Shown here in pieces: positions 56,020 through 64,000 of a stretch of DNA of 64,000 nucleotides. The stretch covers positions 496,001-560,000 of the forward strand of contig JBAJFG010000126.1 in assembly GCA_037903475.1 (NCBI GenBank), in the 5' to 3' direction. Numbering within the stretch: position 1 is the stretch's first letter; every line of letters begins with the position of its first letter. This DNA comes from Ancylostoma caninum (Eukaryota; Nematoda; Chromadorea; Rhabditida; Ancylostomatidae). Both the position numbers and the translations under genes were made by a program. The notes beneath the pieces were generated by a model. That model did not search any database and was not told where the DNA came from. It was given only the letters and a program-made list of their open reading frames with translations.

Positions 56020-56649
56020 TACCAAAACCAGAACACTGTATATGGGGTGTAAAGAAAAGTTAGAGCAAAACACTATACGAGCGAGAAGTACACAAGCCCT
56101 ACAATTGTAACAATGTTTGTGTAGTGTTTGAAATTCCAAAAGCAGGGAGAACTTAATGGTTAATCATTGTATGAGTGGTAGATTCGAGTAGAGCAAAGCA
56201 GTGCCAACCACGGAGCGCATACAAGACGCGATGTTAAGTATCAATGCACATTTTCATAAACAGTAATGTGTGAAAACTAAGAAAAAATTATTGGCACCCA
56301 CAATTGTAAAGCAAACGACCATTTTATCCCTCTTCTTTGGATGTGGCGACCGTGTTACTTTTATCCGAATAGTTTCTCGTCGTTCCATTGTGGTAAACAC
56401 CGGTTTAAATCTGAGAGACACGATTCGGTTAATACTATTAGTATAGTGATGATAAACACTGGGCAATTATTGGTAAACCACAACAAGTTAACAGGAAGTA
56501 GTAGTTAGTAGGAACAGCAATGCTTAAGAAACACTATTTGTCAAAATGTACTGCGTATATTGCACCAACTACTGAGAAGTTTTGGAATGCATTGATTGAA
56601 AAACACTAGTATGTTCAATTTCCTCAAACCGAACTTCTAGACTCTACTA

Positions 56650-56970
56650 ATGCTTGTTCCACTTGCACTATTTTTCCTCTCATGCATACTGAGCATATAC
56701 ACCTGCCACTGCTATCTTAGGCGCTTTTTTAATACACCCCAGTCCGAGAGCTTCCACTCCTGCAGTGGCACAATTAACGTGTTGGGTTACACCCCCGCGT
56801 ACTGCTTTGAGTTCACATCCAGCACGAATCAAGTAGGATTAACCACCTCGTGTTGGCCAAATATATTGATGACGGGATGTTCTATCATCTTGTCAGGCAG
56901 GGGTTCAAAGCAAAAAGGTTTATATCCGATCTGCGATTCTGACCTCTTGCATCTCCTTGTAAGCCCATGA
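56650..56970 (+). CDS. Small secreted Cys-rich protein candidate, 106 residues
   Basis: Residues 1-21 (MLVPLALFFLSCILSIYTCH) look like a signal peptide. The remainder has spaced Cys (HSCSG, AYCFEF, TSCWP, TGCSI, PICDSD) in an order reminiscent of nematode Ly6/three-finger-type ectodomains, which usually end C-x-x-D-L-C-N. Here the end reads ICDSDLLHLL, with a possible splice donor (CTT|GTAAGC) at 56959, so the printed stop at 56968 may be intronic and a last exon missing. TTCTAG lies about 10 bases before the ATG and could be a trans-splice acceptor. Family assignment is tentative; signal peptide plus Cys pattern make a real gene plausible. Confidence 0.4.
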   Translation: MLVPLALFFLSCILSIYTCHCYLRRFFNTPQSESFHSCSGTINVLGYTPAYCFEFTSSTNQVGLTTSCWPNILMTGCSIILSGRGSKQKGLYPICDSDLLHLLVSP

Positions 56971-57213
56971 TTGTGGACAGAGCAGTATCGATACTGACGA
57001 GATAAATAACTATTTTGAGGATGTCTTTTCTAGCACTGAATTCGCAGAGACTTCTAGGAGATTCTTCTTTGGAGCCATAAATATAAGGTTTGTGGAGTTA
57101 GATGTGAGACATAAGAGGCATTCAAATTCATTCATTCGTGGGCTTCCCCAGCTAATATAGGCCTAGACGATGAACTGTTCGTCCTTAAAACTACATTAAT
57201 GAAATTATGTTAT

Positions 57214-58667
<1,454 letters not shown>

Positions 58668-60500
58668 TTGCTAAGCGAAGTGAAATCGTTGTTAACACTG
58701 TCTCGTCCGGAGTGCTCGAGAGGGCTAGCGGAGAGTTCCGCCGCGAAACCATGAAGACGCTGTCTAAACCTCTTCGCTTTCATCATTGCTGACTGTATTC
58801 ATCATTCCGCCATTCGCACACCGTCTGCGCCTCAACATTTGCTATTGTAGATCATTTTCCTCAATCGATCGTAGAACGATGAGAGATAGCAAGGATAGCA
58901 GGGACGTAGAACGAACTTTCACGTCTGACACTCAGAAAATCCGCGCACTACGGGTCTTTGTTAAAAAGGATACTGACTCGAAGTTTTTGCTGTTGACTTA
59001 GTCCTCCTTCCGCATCGGCGGAGTCTAGGCAAGTATTACGTGTCTTATATAACCGGTGAACGAATGGTTGGATGGTGAAAGCAACAAGGGAGGGGTGGGA
59101 CTACAACACATAGGGGGACGAACAGCGCACGTGAGAGGTGGAAATAGGCACACTTTCAGGTGCAACAGCGGTGTCACCCCGGTACCAGCTTTCGGGAGTC
59201 TTTGTGGTTGTACGTGGAACGTCTTTTCCTATGCATTCAAACGCACTGACGCACAGATTACGTGCATTTCCCCACATTTATCAAGCTACTTCGTGATTAG
59301 ATATGAGCTCTACAGGGTGTTAGCCGTGAAGATTTCGACGACTGCGCCCTTTAAAAGCAGTGTATCACCTCATAATGGGTATCGAGATATCAACAGGATC
59401 TGCTCCTACTCGACGTGCTGATTCCAACTATGTGCTGGAAATGTGAAGAAGCGATCAAAAACCCCCATTTTGAAGGCCAAATTCGATGTCGGAGCGGATG
59501 AGTTTCCTTGCTAGGAAGCCAGCAAAAGAGGAGATGAGAAGTTAAGATTGCACATTAAAATGAACTCCTCAGCTGTAGGTATTATCCATGATATTTCCGT
59601 GTTGAAAAACCGCGCCGCACACTCAGCAAGCTCCCGCTGCGGAATGAACCCTCTCGTCCACTGGCCGAGAAGAAACCCGTAACTTATGGGATTTTCGACG
59701 TTTATGTTTGACTGAGGTGGGAATCTCGAACGCGGCCCATGAGCTGAGACACTACCTTTAACTTCCGCCGTCTACGTGGCAGTCTGTATATTGAAATGAT
59801 CCTCTGAGGGTGCAACTTTCAACTTACTTGTAAAGGTAGTTGTCCGTACATTGAATTTTGACCCCAATGCGCATATATAGAGCATTTGTGATACGCAAGC
59901 TCTGCAACAGTGATGTGGACATAATCGAAGTATGAACTAAATTATCATGAGTTTTCAATTGTAAAGTTGTTTTGTCGCAGATTTGATTTGCATTCAAACT
60001 GAAAACATTGAACGATCTCCAGAAAAATTTAGTTTTCATGTACTCAGTTTGGCTTGTAGTTTAGTTGGTAGTTTTGGATGTAGTTTTGGATGAAGACCGT
60101 ATATACTTCAATTAATCTCCCAGCTTCATCTACTGAACTATAGGTCTTTCAAAGAACGAGGGAACAGAATTCATTCAGATGAAAGGTTCACAGAACCATC
60201 AGCGCTCAGGCGAAAATACTCATTTCTGCAATTCATTTTGGCCGTACCTGCAACCGAATCGAATGATTATACGGTCATTCGGACAAATCATTCGAATCGA
60301 ATCATTCGGAGATTTGTATGTTCGAAATTTTCTGTTTTGGATATATTCGAAACTGGATTATTCTAAAAAGTCAATTTTCCTTTTTGCTCAAACTCTTTCT
60401 CACTCGCATCATGATGTTCAAACCCTCATTAAGTATAGGTATTGTCAAACCAAGATTGATCTCAACAAAATAGGAAGAATAAGAAAACAAGATTGCAAAG
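58668..60500. other. Mostly unassigned, with R4- and R5-related pieces
   Basis: 59340-59510 (AAAGCAGTGTATCACCTCAT, then GATCTGCTCCTACTCGACGT) resembles the start of R4. 59612-59765 is R5 copy 2. The plus frame 59056-59421 overlaps the R4-like piece and has no known motif. AT-rich sequence fills 59820-60450. Confidence 0.4.
59612..59765. repeat. R5 dispersed repeat, copy 2
   Basis: Homologous to 54548-54765, with an internal deletion relative to it. Confidence 0.8.
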
Positions 60501-60504
60501 CGAG

Positions 60505-60585
60505 TGCTCATGACGGAGTTCGAACCCTCGGCCCTCTGCATAAGAACGCATCATCTTCCCACTCGGTCACCCTGTCACTGGCGGA
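60505..60585 (-). tRNA. tRNA-like sequence, probably pseudogene or SINE head
   Basis: On the minus strand, GTGACCGAGTGG resembles a Pol III A box (tRNA-Ser/Leu type) and GGGTTCGAACTCC a B box, at about tRNA spacing. The T-stem has one mismatch and a wobble, and no acceptor stem can be drawn. A functional tRNA is unlikely. Position within a repeat is possible, but no second copy was seen. Confidence 0.3.
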
Positions 60586-61199
60586 TGGGTGCTGCAACGT
60601 CTATAGTAGTGTGGTGAGTATTTTTTGACCCCGCGGGCAGTAATGAAATATATACTGTAGTACCTTCTCAAGCAAAGATCCAAGCCAGATAGCTTTCATT
60701 CCGATCTGCGTGCCGAACCTTTTGCACCTTCCTTGCTACTGTACAGCAAAAGATTTCGATTACGCTTAAAGGCGGCCATTCATTGGATATACTTATGCAG
60801 CATAGCTGCATTACTCCACATATTCTTGAAGTGCTCGTACTTGGGGCCCACTCGTCCTAATAACTTCTGTCACAAATGTGTTTGTTATCATATGCCGTGG
60901 TAAATTCGAGTTAAAAGTTGGGTGCCTGATAACAGCGAAACCATAATTATCAGTTTTATTATAGAGGCAGTATCTAACATTTTCACTTGCAACAACAAAG
61001 GAAGATCCAGAAAATTGGTTTCTCTATTATTCTCATTACTCTTTTCTATACTCAGAGGCGAATGATATATTTCAAGGAGATTTTCTTCAAATTCTATACT
61101 ATTGTTAGAGATATGTAATATATTGGCTATATAAGATAGGTACCGTTCTGTATTTGAAGATCTACAAGTTCACAGGGACTCCAAGCTCTAAGTGAATAC

Positions 61200-61930
61200 G
61201 AACCAGTGCCGAGGCGCGACACTTTGATAGAGAATGTAAGGGAGCACGATGAAAACTGGTTGTTAGATACTCCGTCTTCTTGACGTTAAGACGTAGGCCG
61301 AATTGTGCATGTCGATCACCCTAAGCTTGTATCAGCCGTTCCTGCCTCTCTTCGGAAGCGAGCATGACGTTGTCTGCGTGCAGAAGTGTCCAAGATGTGG
61401 GTTTCTGCAGATGTCACACGTGTCACAACGTCCATGAAGGGGAGCGGGAATAGAGCAGAGCCTTGATGTACACCAACGGAAATGGGGAAAACCGTCAACG
61501 TGCCGTCGGCCGCTTGCACGTGACTTCTAGGAGTGGAGTATAGAATCCGAACCCATTCGATAAGTTCTTCAGGAACACCTTGCTGCCGTAGAGTATACCA
61601 GATGACATCATGGGGTGGTCAAATACCTTTTCCGAATCGAGGAGGGCGAGATGCAATGGCTTTTGTTTCTCACGATGCTTCTCAACCAAGAGACGAGTAG
61701 CATGTATGGCATTAGTGGTGCCGCACCCGGCTACCGAAACCGCACTGGTTGGTTGAAGGCCGTGCGATATCGTGGTTTCTGCGGTCGATGATATGCTCAA
61801 AACCTTCATGGTATGGGACAGGAGACGAATCGATGGATAGTTAAAACGACCCTGTGGAAGTACATGGAACGCATGATGGTAACTCAATTGCTGTGTGCGG
61901 TTGTAGTCCAGAGATAATTTTATCCTCATT
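61200..61930 (-). pseudogene. RTE reverse transcriptase fragment
   Basis: Minus-strand pieces are IRLLSHTMKV, CGTTNAIHATRLLVEKHREK, then QKPLHLALLDSEKVFDHP with the first catalytic Asp, then FPISVGVHQGSALFPLPF in another phase, then TLLHADNVMLASEERQ and FGLRLNVKKTEYL. The canonical YADD reads HADN here (61369-61380), so the Tyr and the second catalytic Asp are lost. At least three frame changes and no endonuclease or 3' tail make this a dead fragment of the same lineage as 42-44 kb. Confidence 0.85.
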
Positions 61931-62155
61931 CAATAGATGTGTCGGAAAGCCAGAGGCAAATACACATGTAAAACCGGCTTATAGGACCCAGCTCGCAGAG
62001 TGGAGTGTGCTGAGCACATTTTCCTTACAAATTGAATTTCTACATTAATTTTACTTCAAACTAATGAACATTGGCTGCAATTGCAGTGAGCACTTGAATG
62101 GCTGAAGTTTCAGCAAGAAATATGAATGGAAACAACTACTTCTCTATTAATAAAT

Positions 62156-63685
62156 ACTAGACGGCATACCCGGCTTCGCTCGGGTGTTTTACAACCCCGG
62201 CTTTCTCAGATTGATGAGAACAATTGCCATTACTGGTAAAATCATTGGAAGTACCCATAATTTTGGTGGTGAGCACATTGGCGATGCTCAGGTACAGGGC
62301 ATTCCCTTCCGAGTAAACATCGCGTTGGAGACACGCGCGCGAGCTGATCCATTTCAAAGATCAAAATCTCAATCGAAAGGCTACGTGGGAATGGTTTTTA
62401 GCGGTTCGAACGTAGCCTTTCAACTGAGAATTTGATCTGTGGAATGGATCAGCGTGTGCGTGTCTCCAACGTGATGTTTACTCCGGAGTGAAAGCCCTGT
62501 AACCCCTTTCCTCAAGTAATCCCGTAAGCGGAGCGTCAGTGTCAGTAAAGTTATTTCGATGACAAATTCGTGGAGAACCGTAGCCATATTCGTGCTTAGA
62601 TGTTTAACGTGTTCGATTGATCCAGTAAGCACATTTTGCCAATCTTCAGAAGCAGGAAAAGAACAGAAGACATTAGTGAACCGATATATTCGTGCAAAAC
62701 AATTGCCGTATTTGTGTTCAACGTATTGAAAAATCCCAGTAGACACGTCTCAACCGATCCATTGGCGAAAACAGCGAAAAGTCAATAAAACCGATAGATC
62801 GATATTTTGTGCAAAATGGTTATCATCAATTTCTGTTCAGCGTACCGGAAAACCACAGTACACATGTCCTTGACTATTCTCAAACGAAAATGGAAAAGAT
62901 CGATGAAATCGATAAATTGGTAATTCGTGCAGAATGTTTGTTGTATTCGTGTTCAGCGTATTGACGAACTCCAGTAGACATCTGTCTGTCGCCTCATGGG
63001 CAAGAATGGCGAAAAATCAATAAAATCGATAAATCGATATTTTCGTGCAAAGCGGTTGCCATATTCGTGTTCAGCGTACTGAGATACCCCAGTGTACGTG
63101 TTCCCACCAACCCCTGGGCAAAAAAGCGAAAGATCAATAAAATCCATAAATCGATATTTTCGCGCGAAGTGGTTGCCATATTCGTGTTCAGCGTATTGAG
63201 ATACCCCAGTGTACGTGTCCCCACTGACCCCTGAGCAAAAAAAGCGAAAAATCAATAAAATCGATAAATCGATATTTTCGTACTATGCGGTTTCCATATT
63301 CGTGTTCAGCGCATTAAGAAACCCCAGTAGGCATATCCTCATCGACTCCTGGGGAAAAATAGCGAAAAATCAATAAAATCGATAAATCGATAGTTTCGTG
63401 CAAAGTGGTTGCCATATTCGTGTTCAGCGTATTGAGGTACCCCAGTGTACATGTCCCCACTGACCCCTGAGCAAAAATAGCGAAAAATCAATAAAATCGA
63501 TAAATCAATCGATATTTCCTAGAGGAAAGTAGCCTAAAACCTGGGCCGGCCTTTGATGGGTATGTGTGCAAAGTTTGGTCCCGATCGGTTAACCCTCCGC
63601 GATTTCTATAGGGAACATACATACATACATACATACATACATACATACACACACACGCACAGACATTCTACTTTATATATACAGA
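62156..63685 (+). mobile_element. R1 dispersed element, copy 4, with a nested MITE
   Basis: It starts ACTAGACGGCATACCCGGCT and ends CTTTATATATACAGA. Seven or so tandem segments repeat with a period near 118 bp: successive GAAAAATCAATAAAATCGAT starts fall at about 63011, 63129, 63245, 63364 and 63482. A short CATA-CA tail precedes GCACAGACATTC. A 205-bp MITE interrupts it at 62295-62499. Confidence 0.88.
62295..62499. mobile_element. Palindromic mariner-type MITE, 205 bp
   Basis: The left end CAGGGCATTCCCTTCCGAGT and the inverted right end CAGGGCTTTCACTCCGGAGT are flanked by TA on both sides. The arms continue (AAACATCGCGTTGGAGACAC, then GATCCATTTCAAAGATCAAA) almost to the centre. The matching site in R1 copy 3 (CCCAAGTAACCC) has a single TA. 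Confidence 0.9.
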
Positions 63686-63742
63686 TTATAACTACGTTAT
63701 ATATATTTCCAATTTCGATTTTCTATGTAATTCATGCGTCAC

Positions 63743-63774
63743 AAAAGGCGGTCAATACTTTTGAAGCACCCTGT
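63743..63774. mobile_element. Possible solo mariner terminus
   Basis: GGTCAATACTTTTGAAGCAC followed by CCTGTA resembles an inverted mariner end next to TA. No partner end lies between it and R1 copy 4, so it may be a fragment or chance. Confidence 0.3.
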
Positions 63775-64000
63775 ATAGGCCGATATATCACAGTATCACA
63801 ATGTAGTCAGTCAGCGGGACAGCCTTTGCGTTTCCATACTGGTATTGTAATGCTTCGCTCCCATTCCAAGAGCACTCTATTTTCCATCACTGTCTAGTTG
63901 GAGAACCTCGCCAACCAGTCAGCAGATTTCCAGCATTGTGACTTCCACAGATTCACTGTCATGTGATCGGGACTACTCATTTTATGTGGCATCATTCTCT

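Overview
The window looks like nuclear DNA of a nematode, probably a strongylid such as a hookworm. Reasons: a seven-exon serpentine chemoreceptor gene with short introns ending in TTTCAG-like acceptors, RTE and CR1 retrotransposons of nematode type, Tc1/mariner elements, and a gene-poor background of dispersed repeats. The genus is inferred and I cannot prove it. No bacterial-style operon, rRNA gene, CRISPR array or convincing functional tRNA is visible.

Layout. 1-2.1 kb is unassigned. 2.09-4.24 kb is a minus-strand copy of a repeat I call R1, split by a 1.49-kb Helitron-like element (R2) that carries a 60-bp minisatellite. 7.4-8.5 kb is an 18-unit, 59-bp minisatellite. 14.4-16 kb and 24.3-25.9 kb are a duplicated pair (block C). 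17.4-22 kb (block A) is a decayed paralogue of 32.8-34.0 plus 44.1-48.2 kb (block B). 23.3-24.3 kb is R1, 26.3-28.1 kb a second full R2, and 28.5-29.8 kb a dead mariner. 36.7-41.2 kb is a nearly intact CR1 LINE and 42.0-44.0 kb an internally deleted RTE. 49-57 kb holds foldback elements, dispersed repeats and one candidate secreted-protein gene. 57.2-58.7 and 62.2-63.7 kb are two long R1 copies, the first with a 378-bp pure AC tract. 61.2-61.9 kb is a second RTE fragment.

The best-supported host gene is a 289-residue seven-transmembrane receptor on the minus strand. Its exons 1-5 lie at 49.0-47.8 kb and exons 6-7 at 33.6-33.4 kb. Intron 5 (14.2 kb) has swollen with CR1, RTE, Tc1-like, R1, R2 and other repeats. 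Block A has the same receptor as a pseudogene with frameshifts and no exons 1-3.

The most unusual material is the repeat biology. R2 begins with TC after A, ends in a hairpin with CTAG before T, has no visible target duplication, and contains expandable minisatellites. The window supplies its own paralogous empty sites for three nested insertions: R2 into R1, a palindromic TA-target MITE into R1, and a Tc1-like element into block B. All names R1-R6 and blocks A-C are mine.
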